Notes: a model not told the origin generated them from the sequence alone. Shown: positions 9,507-19,109, counted from the stretch's first letter. The stretch: DNA of 64,000 nucleotides from Prevotella nigrescens (GCF_031191185.1 NZ_CP133465.1:2501-66500), one strand, 5' to 3'. Translations and numbers: made by a program.

Positions 9507-12155
9507 TTAATGTTTTTTGTTGGGCGTGCGGCCAAAGAACTCTCGATAGCACTTTGTGAAGTACGACGGTGAGGAGAAACCCACCTCGTAAGCTATTTCT
9601 GAAACTGATTTGTCGGTAGTCTCCAGCAAGCGGTCGGCACGTCTCATACGTGCTTCGCGTACTATGTCGTTGGGCGAAATGCCTGTTATCGACTTTATTT
9701 TCCTATACAGCTGCGCCCTGCTGATACCCATCTCGTGGCTGATAGTCTCTACATTCAATTCAGAGTTACCGAGATTGGCTTGTATTATGGTGCGGAACTT
9801 CTCTACAAACTGGCTTTCTGCACTCTGTGCAACTGGCACTGTCGGCACTTGCTGCGCATCGTTTCCAAACACAATCTTCAGAAGTTTCCGATTGGCAATC
9901 AGGTTTTTTATGCGTGCTTTCAGTACATTTCCGTTGAAAGGTTTGGTCAGATAGGCGTCGGCACCATACGCATAGCCTTCTGCACGATACTCGTCTAATG
10001 TCTTGGCAGTAAGCAAAATCACAGGAATATGGCACGTCAAACTGTCGGCTTTCAAGCGTTTGCAACATTCCAAGCCGTCCATTCCCGACATCATGACATC
10101 GCAAACAACGACATCGGGCACTTCCCTGACTGCCTTTCTAAGCCCTTCCGCTCCGTCAGACGCTTCCATCACATCGTATTCGTCGCTTAACAGCGTCGTT
10201 GCGTACGCGCGAATGTCTGCATTATCGTCGATAACAAGCACACGAGGCTTGTCTTCCTGACGGTCGGAAGTTATTTTCGACACTTTGTTTTCGGTTGAAA
10301 TATCGGTTACGGCTGAACTTTCGTCCAAGAAATCGTTCATTGTGTACGACTCGTCGGCAGGTTGGAAATTGTCGCCTGCCACACGTTTGGGCAATGTTAT
10401 CGTAAATTCACTACCCTCTCCCACTTCGCTTTCCACCTTTGCGGTGCCTCCTTGCAGTTCGGTAAAGGCCTTTACAATTGCCAAACCTATGCCCGTACCA
10501 TCTTTGTTGCTGTTTCTTACTTGGTAAAACCTGTCGAATATGTGTCTTATATCTTCCTTTGCAATCCCCCTGCCTGTATCTTTGACGCAAATTTCTACGG
10601 TTTCATCGGTACTTTTAGCCTTTATTGTGATGTTTCCTCCCTCGTCAGTATACTTTAAGGCATTGCTCAACAAGTTATAGAAAATGCGTTCCACCTTATA
10701 TATATCGGCACATAGACGAATGGGTGCAGGGATTATCAAGTCTACTTTTATCTTCCGTTTCGTTGCAATAGACTCGAACGTGCTCACCCACTCTTTTAGA
10801 TAGCCCGTCAGTTCAAACTCGCTCAGCGTCAGTTTCATCTTCTTGTTCTGTATCTTTCTGAAGTCAAGGATTTCGTTTACAAGGCGCATCAGAATGGAAA
10901 CATTCTTTTCTACAATCTGCAACATATTACGCTGCCGTTTCGTTAAGTTCTCGTCGTTTACGATATGCTCTATTGGGTCGGCAATTAGTGTCAATGGCGT
11001 GCGCAGTTCGTGGCTGACATTGGTAAAGAATTGCAACTTTGCGTTGGTTGCTTCCTCTTCTAACTGGCGACGAAGAATAATGGTACGATAAATGTAAACG
11101 ATAAGTCCGATGAGCAACGCAATGATAACACCACCCAAAAGCATATATATTTTCTGGTGATTGTATTGTGCAAGGTAGGTGTCTACCTTATTATTCAGGT
11201 CAGAAAGTCTGCTTCGCTGCTTCATCATCTCCTCGTTTTGCAGTAGCAACACCTTGGCATTGTCTTTCGTTACCAATGCTCCTTTGAGGTAATTATCCCG
11301 ATGAAATGGTTGTTTTTTCAGAATTTTCATTGCCAATTGCATCACCATATCGCCACGAGTGGGATAGATATACGATGCAAGCAATTTGCCAGCGTCCACA
11401 GCTTCTATTCCACCACCTTTGCTTGGCAGCGCATCGGTTCCTACATACTGTACGTTATATATGCCCGCTTCCGCCATAGCACGCTGTGCACCCTCTGCCA
11501 TACGGTCGTTTTGTCCCCATACAATATTGCAGTCCTTGGCATCTGCAATTGCATTTTTCATGCTTCTATAGCCCGATTCCGTTGTCCATTCACCGGAAAG
11601 GGTACGTTTCAACTGAATGTTGGGGTATTTGCTTAATGCCTGAACAAAACCTTTGTGGCGGTCTATGGCAGGCGAAGACTTGTCTAATCCTTTAATTTCT
11701 ATCACCTTTCCTTTGCCACGCAGCGTCTTTGCAATAAATTCGCCAATTGCTTTTCCCACCTTTACATTGTCTGCACCTATAAAGGCAGTGTACTTCTGCG
11801 AGTCGGTTTTTCGGTCAAACAGTATTATAGGTATTCCCTTATCGTAGGCCTTGTCTATCACAGGGGTTATAGAGTGCACCTGATTGGGCGATATAATGAG
11901 CAGATCTACGCCTCGTTGTATAAACTTTTCTATTTGTTCGGTTTGCAGTTTGTCGTTGTCTTTTGCCGAAGCAAACAGCAATTCGACGTCTTTATGGTCG
12001 TAAGTTCCCATCAATAGCTCATCGTTCAGCTTGCTGCGCCATATATCTTCAGAGCATTGCGACACACCAACAACATACTTTTTTGTGGTTTTATTACACC
12101 CCACAAGCAGTAGTAATCCCACAAAACACACAACTATGTAAACCTTTCTATACAT
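9507..12155 (-). CDS. Hybrid two-component system regulator with a periplasmic sugar-binding sensor
   Basis: An 882-residue one-protein signalling system. Order: signal/lipobox-like N-terminus (VGLLLLVGC20), type I periplasmic-binding domain (about 25-310: DLLIISPNQ, PIILFDRKT, GQNDRMAEG), membrane helix at 336-357, histidine kinase with H-box NVSHELRTPL (His382), ATPase boxes NLLSNALKY, DTGRGIA and GTGIGLAI, receiver domain (VLVIDDN, phospho-Asp686 in CDVMMSGMDG, Lys at LTKPF), and an AraC-type DNA-binding domain (about 785-882: ISRAQLYRKI and SVSEIAYEVGFSSPSYFTK). The known B. thetaiotaomicron regulator BT1754 has this layout and senses fructose. Given the divergent fructan genes beside it, this protein most likely senses fructose and activates them. 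All catalytic boxes look intact. Confidence 0.95.
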   Translation of the reverse strand: MYRKVYIVVCFVGLLLLVGCNKTTKKYVVGVSQCSEDIWRSKLNDELLMGTYDHKDVELLFASAKDNDKLQTEQIEKFIQRGVDLLIISPNQVHSITPVIDKAYDKGIPIILFDRKTDSQKYTAFIGADNVKVGKAIGEFIAKTLRGKGKVIEIKGLDKSSPAIDRHKGFVQALSKYPNIQLKRTLSGEWTTESGYRSMKNAIADAKDCNIVWGQNDRMAEGAQRAMAEAGIYNVQYVGTDALPSKGGGIEAVDAGKLLASYIYPTRGDMVMQLAMKILKKQPFHRDNYLKGALVTKDNAKVLLLQNEEMMKQRSRLSDLNNKVDTYLAQYNHQKIYMLLGGVIIALLIGLIVYIYRTIILRRQLEEEATNAKLQFFTNVSHELRTPLTLIADPIEHIVNDENLTKRQRNMLQIVEKNVSILMRLVNEILDFRKIQNKKMKLTLSEFELTGYLKEWVSTFESIATKRKIKVDLIIPAPIRLCADIYKVERIFYNLLSNALKYTDEGGNITIKAKSTDETVEICVKDTGRGIAKEDIRHIFDRFYQVRNSNKDGTGIGLAIVKAFTELQGGTAKVESEVGEGSEFTITLPKRVAGDNFQPADESYTMNDFLDESSAVTDISTENKVSKITSDRQEDKPRVLVIDDNADIRAYATTLLSDEYDVMEASDGAEGLRKAVREVPDVVVCDVMMSGMDGLECCKRLKADSLTCHIPVILLTAKTLDEYRAEGYAYGADAYLTKPFNGNVLKARIKNLIANRKLLKIVFGNDAQQVPTVPVAQSAESQFVEKFRTIIQANLGNSELNVETISHEMGISRAQLYRKIKSITGISPNDIVREARMRRADRLLETTDKSVSEIAYEVGFSSPSYFTKCYREFFGRTPNKKH

Positions 12156-12220
12156 CTTTACCTTGTCGTTTTTAGTAGTTCCTTTTTTCTACAGTATTCT
12201 TTCTTAAGATGATATATCTG

Positions 12221-12228
12221 CAAAGATA
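12221..12228 (-). promoter_or_regulatory. -7 box of the hybrid regulator gene
   Basis: Minus-strand TATCTTTG about 65 nt upstream of the regulator start; no good TTTG partner is seen 20 bp further up. The divergent intergenic region 12156-12496 otherwise holds the inverted repeat described next. Confidence 0.45.
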
Positions 12229-12374
12229 CAAGATTTTGTGTATTAAGAAGAACTATAAGCAAAGAAAATACAACAGAATTTTATTGTCGGCTGCTTTTAT
12301 TTTCAAACTGCCAAGACCGCAACCTCGCACTTTTTACAGTACAACACGAGCAATAATCTTTCAATTTTACATAT

Positions 12375-12416
12375 ATTTGTTGCATTAAGACAATTTTACT
12401 ACTTTGTGCAACAAAT
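12375..12416. promoter_or_regulatory. Inverted repeat upstream of the fructan receptor gene, possible regulator site
   Basis: ATTTGTTGCA (12375-12384) and TGCAACAAAT (12407-12416) are perfect 10-bp inverted copies 22 bp apart. A third half-site, TTGCAACAAG, lies near 12449, close to the presumed -7 region (TACTTTG) of the receptor gene. The site sits between the divergent regulator and its presumed target operon, where the AraC-type domain should bind. The link to the regulator is an inference. Confidence 0.45.
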
Positions 12417-12496
12417 TTGATATTGCCTTTTAAAAAGATATATTTACTTTGCAACAAGTTCAACACTAATAGACAACATTAAAATCTATATTGAAT

Positions 12497-14809
12497 ATGA
12501 TTACCTATTTCACAACTAAACTAAGAACTGCGACTACAGTTATTGCATTAGCATGTTTCTGCACCGGAGCCATTGCTCAGGTGAAAAACGAAAAACAAAG
12601 TGAAGACAAATCGAAGGAAGAAAGCAATAGAAACGTAATGCTCAACGCCGCAAGTGCAAATGGACCACGCGAAATACAGATTGGACTCCCGATGTCTGAT
12701 GTAAATGTTCTTGAGAACGGACTGCCCGTTACCTATGCAACCAATCCGCATAGCGTAAACTCTAACTGGCGTTCTGATGCGAGTCTGGGACACGTCGGAC
12801 TCTTAAAAATATCGGAAACAGCCCTTACGACAGGTAATATCGGCTATGCGGTCAGTTCATTTACCAAACTTGGAGAGGAGGGATTTCATGGCACGTTCAA
12901 CTACAAGACCAACCATTTTGGTTTGCAAGAGTTTTCGCTGAATGCTAATGGCGGTTTCGGAAACAATTGGTTCTATAGCACAAGTATTTATCAAGATTTC
13001 GATCCAGGTACATTTAAAATTAAATCGAGCCAACTACAAGATCGCACACAAATTTATAAAGCTTCTATAACTAAACGTTATAACCACAACCGAGGCGAAT
13101 TTACGGCAATGTACCATTATTCTAATTCGCACCCAGTATATAATTATGCAACACAATCGGCTCCTTTTATATACGTTGGCGATGGCAGTGTAAAAGAATA
13201 TGGAAAATTTAAACTTGGCACAACTTCGTATTTACCAACCGACGGTAATATTGTTTATCGCGATATGAATACGGGAGAACTGAAACAAACTACTATGTAT
13301 GACGCCGCAGTAAACCGTTCGAGCGAATTTTCTTTAATAAATAAATACAATTGGGATAATGGATATAGCTGGAAAATAGCAGCACGATACGACCACGCAC
13401 GTGGAGCTTTAGTTTATCAAAGCCCTATGTCGCTTATAAATATAAAAGACAATCCAACAGCATACAATTATGTAATGCCAACTATAACTGGAGGAACAAC
13501 ACCTTATACAGGCGATTACGTCCAATCGCGAATGTCAAGTTTAAATTCAGGAATCATTAACGAATTTCTTTTAACATCAGAATTACAGAAAAAGTTTACT
13601 ACTTCAACCTTGCGTTTAGGTATAAACGAGTGGTATTACCACATCGATTACCGTTCAAACACATCTATGTACGACCAAAGTGTGCCGTCAGATGGGAGCT
13701 TTCCAGTCAGACTTTACGACACAAATAAGCACTCAACCTACTTCTACGATTTTAATAAGAATGCTTCAGAATTCTATCGTGGACACGAAAACAAATTAGC
13801 TTTATACATGATTCACGATTGGGACGTAACGCCTAAACTTAATCTTTACTATGGTTTCAGATTAGAAAGTCAGAAACTTAAAGGTGTTAATGCAGCTGTT
13901 AAAAATGCTACTGGTGGCTATGTTGGCAGATTTGCAGATTACTATATTGGTGCAATTGCTCCCGATGGAACAAAAATTACACCAAATCCAATAGATTACA
14001 ATTGGTTTAATTATGATGTTTCGGCTGCTGCAACCTATAAAATTAATAATAACTTTGGACTTACTGGCGACTTTACTTATATTGTTCAGCATCTTCGTTT
14101 TGAATCGTTCGCTCCAGCAACATTACCAAATACAGGAAAAGTAGCGGTGCCTTTAGGAAGAGCAGGTGTATATTACAACAATTCATGGCTAACATTAACT
14201 TCGCTGTTCTCTTATATTTCAAAGACAAACAACAATTCTACACTAAATTTGCAACATGGTGGCGAAATTATGGCAACACCATTAACATACGATATAAAAA
14301 CTTGGGGTTGGACAACCGACCTTATTGCACACCCATTGAAAGGATTGGACATACATTTCCTTTTCACCTATCAGGAACCGACTTACAAGAAGTATGAAAC
14401 TTCCATTACGTTCTCTGATGGATACGTTGGCAAGATTAATGCAACAGGAAACATTGTTGCCGAGATACCAAAAGTACTTATCGAGTTCGACCCAAGCTAT
14501 ATGCTTACAAAGGATTTGAAGCTCTGGGCAAGCTTCCGATACTTCAGCAAGACTTACGCAAACATCAACGACGCCTACTATTTCAACGGTCATTGGGAAA
14601 CCTTCGGCGGTGTAAACTGGCGCGTAAACGACAAGTTGGACTTAGGCTGCACTGTCGTAAACTTCCTCAACCAGACTGGTGCAAAGGGTAGTATAGCCGG
14701 TGCTGAGCTGATAACGAAGGAAGATGCAAAGAACATTTCCAACGTATTGATGACAGGCAGCTACCTCCGCCCATTCACAGTAGAGTTCTCTGCATCGCTC
14801 AAATTCTAA
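12497..14809 (+). CDS. TonB-dependent outer-membrane receptor-like protein of the fructan locus
   Basis: A 770-residue outer-membrane barrel protein. The ATG at 12497 is preferred over the TTG six bases upstream. The signal peptide is about residues 1-28 (TVIALACFCTGAIAQ). A plug-like segment (about 50-135: REIQIGLPMSDVNVLENG, VGLLKISETAL) is followed by many aromatic-rich amphipathic strands, and the protein ends in Phe (FSASLKF), as outer-membrane barrels do. It is shorter than SusC proteins (about 1000 residues), I see no carboxypeptidase-like N-terminal domain, and no SusD partner is encoded nearby. It is first in the fructan operon and probably imports fructan oligosaccharides (inference). 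The middle of the gene (about 13000-14250) is more AT-rich than its ends. Confidence 0.8.
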   Translation: MITYFTTKLRTATTVIALACFCTGAIAQVKNEKQSEDKSKEESNRNVMLNAASANGPREIQIGLPMSDVNVLENGLPVTYATNPHSVNSNWRSDASLGHVGLLKISETALTTGNIGYAVSSFTKLGEEGFHGTFNYKTNHFGLQEFSLNANGGFGNNWFYSTSIYQDFDPGTFKIKSSQLQDRTQIYKASITKRYNHNRGEFTAMYHYSNSHPVYNYATQSAPFIYVGDGSVKEYGKFKLGTTSYLPTDGNIVYRDMNTGELKQTTMYDAAVNRSSEFSLINKYNWDNGYSWKIAARYDHARGALVYQSPMSLINIKDNPTAYNYVMPTITGGTTPYTGDYVQSRMSSLNSGIINEFLLTSELQKKFTTSTLRLGINEWYYHIDYRSNTSMYDQSVPSDGSFPVRLYDTNKHSTYFYDFNKNASEFYRGHENKLALYMIHDWDVTPKLNLYYGFRLESQKLKGVNAAVKNATGGYVGRFADYYIGAIAPDGTKITPNPIDYNWFNYDVSAAATYKINNNFGLTGDFTYIVQHLRFESFAPATLPNTGKVAVPLGRAGVYYNNSWLTLTSLFSYISKTNNNSTLNLQHGGEIMATPLTYDIKTWGWTTDLIAHPLKGLDIHFLFTYQEPTYKKYETSITFSDGYVGKINATGNIVAEIPKVLIEFDPSYMLTKDLKLWASFRYFSKTYANINDAYYFNGHWETFGGVNWRVNDKLDLGCTVVNFLNQTGAKGSIAGAELITKEDAKNISNVLMTGSYLRPFTVEFSASLKF

Positions 14810-14835
14810 ACTTCCAACGACTTAAACTTTAAATT

Positions 14836-16734
14836 ATGAAACGTACCAACATGTATATAATGTGTGCTGCTATGACTTTGGCAGCCACATCAACCCAAGC
14901 CCAGACGATACAAATGTCGCAAAAGGGCGACACAACCATACTGAACATCGCCAATCCAACAAGGTATCTGCTGCTTCCGATAGAGGAAGATAAGGACGAA
15001 GCAAAAGTTCTGCTCGACACATCGAACCCTGCCGACACGTGGATGGACATACGTTTAGCACAAGACAAGGTGGACTATTACGTCCCATTCGAGTTGGGCA
15101 ATGGCGCAAGAGCGACGGTTAAGATTCTTAATCTCAAGCACGATGCTCTCTGTTACAAGCCCGGAATGCTGAAACTATCGAACGAATGGAACACGGCAAA
15201 CACCGACTTCTATCGTCCGTCTTACCACCACACACCTTCATACGGGTGGATGAACGACCCCAATGGCATGTTCTACATGGACGGTGTCTATCATCTTTGC
15301 TACCAATACAATCCCTACGGCTCGAAATGGGGCAACATGCACTGGGGGCATGCTACCAGTACAGACCTCATTCATTGGAAAGAAGAGAAGCCTTCAATTG
15401 CCCGAGACACCCTCGGACACATCTTCTCTGGAAGTGCCGTAATAGATAAAGACAACACGGCGGGCTACGGCAAGAATGCCATCATTGCGCTCTACACTTC
15501 CGCAAGCGACAAGAACGGGCAGATAGAGTGTATGGCTTACAGCACCGACAAGGGCTATACGTACACCAAATACGAGCATAACCCAGTCTTGACGCCGTTC
15601 GATGGGCTGAAAGACTTCCGCGACCCGAAGGTCTTCTGGTACGAGCCGGCAAGGCAATGGTACATGATTATATCAGCCGACAAGGAGATGCGCTTCTACA
15701 AATCAAGCAATCTGAAGAAGTGGGACTACGTCAGTGCATTCGGAAAAGGTTACGGAATGCAGCCCAATCAGTTCGAATGTCCCGACTTTGTACAGCTTCC
15801 TGTCGATGGCGACAAGAACAAAATGAAGTACGTCATGCTGGTAAACATCAACCCCGGTTGCTTGTTCGGCGGTTCAGCCACAGAGTATTTCGTGGGCGAT
15901 TTCGACGGAAAGAACTTCAAGTGCGACACGCCTCCGAACGAATACAACTTCTTGGATTACGGCAAAGACAACTATGCCACCGTTTGTTTCTCCGGTGTTC
16001 CGGACCGCGTTCTCTCCATTGCGTGGATGAGCAACTGGCAGTATGCCAACATTACACCCATCAAGCAGTATCGCGGCGCAAACACTTTGCCGCGCGAACT
16101 GAAGCTCTACACAGGCACAGACGGCAAGCTGTATGTTTCCAACAACGTTGCTCCTGAAGTGAAGGCATTGCGCAAAAACACCCTTACACTGCCTGCCATG
16201 AACGTTAAAGCCGTTGCCGACAAGAAGAACATCATCAAGAGCAAGGAGAGCGCTTTCGAGCTTCAGATGGATGTTACACCGGGCAGACTGGCTACAACAG
16301 GCGTGGAACTCTACAACGCAAAGGGCGAGAAAGTGAAGATTTACTTCGACACAAAGGAAAGGAAACTTGTTATGGACCGCACAGAAAGCGGACTCGTCGA
16401 GTTCGGCAAGCGGTCTGTTCCCCACGACATAGAGAAGAATTATTCCGACGTACACCAAGGCGTGGGCAACACACCGTTCCGTGTTCTCAATTCCATCAAC
16501 TATAAGAACGACTTCGCTCTCGGCACTTGGGCACCACTAAGCCTCTGCAAGGGCACGACCTACCACGTTGATATATTCGTGGACAAATGCTCTGTAGAAA
16601 TCTTTGTCGATGGCGGACGCATTGCCATGACCAACCTTGTGTTCCCAACAGCACCTTACACATCGGTGAAGTTCTACAACAACGGAGCATCGACGAGCTT
16701 CCGCAACATAACGCTCAGTGAGCTTTCACTCTAA
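14836..16734 (+). CDS. Glycoside hydrolase family 32 fructanase (levanase/inulinase type)
   Basis: A 632-residue exported enzyme that releases fructose from fructans or sucrose. A signal peptide (about 1-22, ending STQA) is followed by an extra N-terminal domain (about 25-120) found in Bacteroidota GH32 enzymes, then the five-bladed propeller and a C-terminal beta-sandwich (about 450-632). The catalytic triad is complete: nucleophile Asp141 in WMNDPNG, Asp263 in FRDPKV, and acid/base Glu314 in FECPDF. The gene follows the receptor by 26 nt. Whether it is endo- or exo-acting, and whether it prefers levan or inulin, cannot be read from the sequence. Confidence 0.94.
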   Translation: MKRTNMYIMCAAMTLAATSTQAQTIQMSQKGDTTILNIANPTRYLLLPIEEDKDEAKVLLDTSNPADTWMDIRLAQDKVDYYVPFELGNGARATVKILNLKHDALCYKPGMLKLSNEWNTANTDFYRPSYHHTPSYGWMNDPNGMFYMDGVYHLCYQYNPYGSKWGNMHWGHATSTDLIHWKEEKPSIARDTLGHIFSGSAVIDKDNTAGYGKNAIIALYTSASDKNGQIECMAYSTDKGYTYTKYEHNPVLTPFDGLKDFRDPKVFWYEPARQWYMIISADKEMRFYKSSNLKKWDYVSAFGKGYGMQPNQFECPDFVQLPVDGDKNKMKYVMLVNINPGCLFGGSATEYFVGDFDGKNFKCDTPPNEYNFLDYGKDNYATVCFSGVPDRVLSIAWMSNWQYANITPIKQYRGANTLPRELKLYTGTDGKLYVSNNVAPEVKALRKNTLTLPAMNVKAVADKKNIIKSKESAFELQMDVTPGRLATTGVELYNAKGEKVKIYFDTKERKLVMDRTESGLVEFGKRSVPHDIEKNYSDVHQGVGNTPFRVLNSINYKNDFALGTWAPLSLCKGTTYHVDIFVDKCSVEIFVDGGRIAMTNLVFPTAPYTSVKFYNNGASTSFRNITLSELSL

Positions 16735-16849
16735 TAAACCCAAGAAGAACGTGATTTCGATGAATACATCAGCACATGGGCATCGTGCTTCAGGCATCAG
16801 AAAACAGGCATGCACAGCATCAGCAAACAGCCGTGTTTACCGATGTTCC

Positions 16850-16964
16850 GAAGCGACGTTTGTCGTAACCCCGAAGCGACGTTTGTCGTAACCCCGAAGC
16901 GGCAACTGCCGTAACCCCGAAGCGACAATCGTCGTAACCCCGAAGCGACAATTGGAGCAACTCC
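16850..16964. repeat. Tandem 23-bp mini-hairpin repeat
   Basis: Four exact-length 23-bp units (from 16850, 16873, 16896 and 16919) plus a diverged fifth (16942-16964). Each has the frame GAAG-stem-TAACCCC, with a 4-bp stem and 4-nt loop: CGAC-GTTT-GTCG twice, CGGC-AACT-GCCG, and CGAC-AATC-GTCG. In the third unit both stem arms changed together, so pairing is kept. The array fills the 302-bp gap between the GH32 and permease genes; no start codon or promoter of note is seen in the rest of the gap. Confidence 0.85.
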
Positions 16965-17036
16965 GTTGCTATTCTGACAGCTGTTCGGAAGGGGTCTACC
17001 GCCGCACTCACGTTAACAAAAACAGACAACTAAACA

Positions 17037-18191
17037 ATGAACAATTCAAAGACTTTAAAGCTCATTCCCATCATGTTCTGCTTCTTTGCGATGGGTTTCG
17101 TAGACCTGGTAGGCACCGCCTCCAACTACGTTAAGGCAGACTTGCATCTCTCCGACACAACGGCAAACGTGTTTCCTTCACTCGTTTTCTTCTGGTTCTT
17201 AATCTTTTCCGTACCCACAGGAATGCTGATGAACAAGATTGGACGCAAGAAAACAGTGCTGCTGAGCCTCGTCATAACCGTCTTCTCGCTGCTCTTGCCT
17301 ATCTTCGGGCAATCTTACGGACTTATGCTGGTGTCGTTCTCGTTGCTCGGAATCGGCAATGCGCTGATGCAGACATCTATCAATCCGCTGGTAATGACAG
17401 TGATGCAAGGTGGCAACATGGCGGCTACCTTTACTTTCGGACAGTTCATCAAGGCGATTGCCTCGTTCCTTGCACCTTACATAGCCATGTGGGGAGCAAT
17501 GGCAGACATACCTTCTTTCGGGCTCGGGTGGCGTGTTCTCTTCCCCATCTATATGGTTATAGGTGTGACGGCATCGCTCCTCCTTGCATCTACACCTATA
17601 GAAGAAGAGAAGACAGAAGGCAAGGCAAGTAGCTTTGTAGAGTGCTTCCAGCTGCTGGGCAAGCCTATCGTGCTGTTCAGCTTCTTCGGCATCATGTGCC
17701 ATGTGGGCATCGACGTAGGCACCAATGCTACCGCACCGAAAATACTGATGGAACGTTTGGGCATACCACTCAACGAAGCCATCTTCTCAACTTCGCTGTA
17801 TTTCATCTTCCGTACCATCGGTTGCCTTACGGGTTCGTTCTTCCTTCGCACGATGAAGATGAAACATTTCTTCATCATCTCCGTTATTCTTATGGCATTG
17901 AGCATGTGCGGACTGTACGTAGGAAGCAGCAAAGCCGTTCTCTACACAGCCATTGCACTTGTCGGCTACGGCAACAGCAACATCTTCTCAATGGTGCTGG
18001 CACGTGCCTTGGAGAGTGTGCCCGAGAAGCAGAACGAAGTGAGCGGACTCATGATAATGGGACTCTTCGGTGGTACTATCTTCCCACTGCTCATGGGTCT
18101 TGCGAGCGACAGCAAAGGGCAAGCCGGTGCTGTGCTGGTCATGGCAATAGGTGTACTTTACCTTTTCACGTATATTCCTAAAATAAAATAA
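17037..18191 (+). CDS. Sugar permease of the major facilitator superfamily (fructose uptake)
   Basis: A 384-residue inner-membrane transporter with about twelve membrane helices and no signal peptide. The conserved loop between helices 2 and 3 is seen as GMLMNKIGRKKT, and FFAMGFVDLVGTASNYVK at the N-terminus resembles the FHS group (fucose/glucose/galactose-type H+ symporters) of Bacteroidota. Placed between a GH32 and a fructokinase, and equivalent to the permease of the B. thetaiotaomicron fructan locus, it most likely brings fructose into the cytoplasm. It is separated from GH32 by the hairpin array and followed by fructokinase after 2 nt. Confidence 0.88.
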   Translation: MNNSKTLKLIPIMFCFFAMGFVDLVGTASNYVKADLHLSDTTANVFPSLVFFWFLIFSVPTGMLMNKIGRKKTVLLSLVITVFSLLLPIFGQSYGLMLVSFSLLGIGNALMQTSINPLVMTVMQGGNMAATFTFGQFIKAIASFLAPYIAMWGAMADIPSFGLGWRVLFPIYMVIGVTASLLLASTPIEEEKTEGKASSFVECFQLLGKPIVLFSFFGIMCHVGIDVGTNATAPKILMERLGIPLNEAIFSTSLYFIFRTIGCLTGSFFLRTMKMKHFFIISVILMALSMCGLYVGSSKAVLYTAIALVGYGNSNIFSMVLARALESVPEKQNEVSGLMIMGLFGGTIFPLLMGLASDSKGQAGAVLVMAIGVLYLFTYIPKIK

Positions 18192-18193
18192 AC

Positions 18194-19084
18194 ATGACAA
18201 CTATGAAACAATACATCGTTGGTTTGGGCGAGGCACTCTGGGACTGCCTCCCCGAAGGTAAAAAGATTGGCGGAGCACCTGCAAACTTCGCTTTCCACGT
18301 GGGGCAATTCGGACATAATTCTCTCGCCATCAGTGCCATTGGAAACGACAAATTAGGCGAAGAGACATTGGCAGAGTTCGACAAGAAACACGTAAACTAC
18401 CTGATGCCGGTGGTAGATTATCCCACCGGGACAGTACAAGTAACCCTCGACGAGGCGGGTGTTCCTACCTACGAAATAAAGGAAGGTGTGGCTTGGGACA
18501 ACATTCCGTTCACCCCGGAAATTGAAAAAGTAGCGAAAAACTGCCGTGCCGTCTGCTTCGGTTCGCTTGCACAGCGCAGCAGCGTAAGCCGAAACACCAT
18601 TCAGCAGTTCCTCGATGCCACGCCAAAAGACTGCTTAAAGATATTTGATATAAACCTTCGGCAGAACTTCTACAACGAAACCATTATCCGAAACTCGCTC
18701 AAACAATGCAACATACTGAAGATAAACGACGAAGAACTGGTTTCCATTGGTCGCATCTTCGGCTATCCGGGCTTGGATATGGAGAACAAATGCTGGTTGC
18801 TCATTGGCAAGTACAACCTTGACATGCTCGTGCTTACCTGCGGTGTAAACGGCTCTTACGTGTTTGCCCCCAATGTAGAGTCGTATCAAAAGACGCCAAT
18901 TGTAGAAGTTGCCGACACTGTTGGAGCCGGCGACTCGTTCACAGGCACGTTTACCGCAGCCATTCTCGCAGGCAAATGTATCGCCGAAGCTCACAGCTTA
19001 GCTGTCGAAGCAAGTGCATACGTCTGTACGAAAAACGGCGCAATGCCCACTCTGCCAAAAGAACTGATAGAAAAGGTGAAATAG
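18194..19084 (+). CDS. Fructokinase (PfkB/ribokinase family)
   Basis: A 296-residue cytoplasmic kinase that phosphorylates fructose with ATP. The N-terminal sugar-binding signature is visible (GLGEALWDCLPEGKKIGGAPANFAFH), and the C-terminal ATP/anion-hole motif DTVGAGDSFTGTF places the catalytic base at Asp247. An in-frame ATG at 18203 (MKQYIVGLGE) is an equally good start. The gene follows the permease by 2 nt, so it is the last step of the fructan operon, and a strong terminator follows. Confidence 0.93.
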   Translation: MTTMKQYIVGLGEALWDCLPEGKKIGGAPANFAFHVGQFGHNSLAISAIGNDKLGEETLAEFDKKHVNYLMPVVDYPTGTVQVTLDEAGVPTYEIKEGVAWDNIPFTPEIEKVAKNCRAVCFGSLAQRSSVSRNTIQQFLDATPKDCLKIFDINLRQNFYNETIIRNSLKQCNILKINDEELVSIGRIFGYPGLDMENKCWLLIGKYNLDMLVLTCGVNGSYVFAPNVESYQKTPIVEVADTVGAGDSFTGTFTAAILAGKCIAEAHSLAVEASAYVCTKNGAMPTLPKELIEKVK

Positions 19085-19109
19085 AAATAGCATTTTCTTA
19101 TATAAGAAG

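Noticed and set aside
12497..14809. SusC-type transporter
   Set aside because: Too short, no carboxypeptidase-like N-terminal domain seen and no SusD next to it; called a TonB-dependent receptor instead.
16820..17029. 69-residue minus-strand frame with repeated LRGYD motifs
   Set aside because: It is produced by the 23-bp tandem repeat, whose unit is not a multiple of three, so the peptide repeat is not maintained unit by unit; no start signals are visible.
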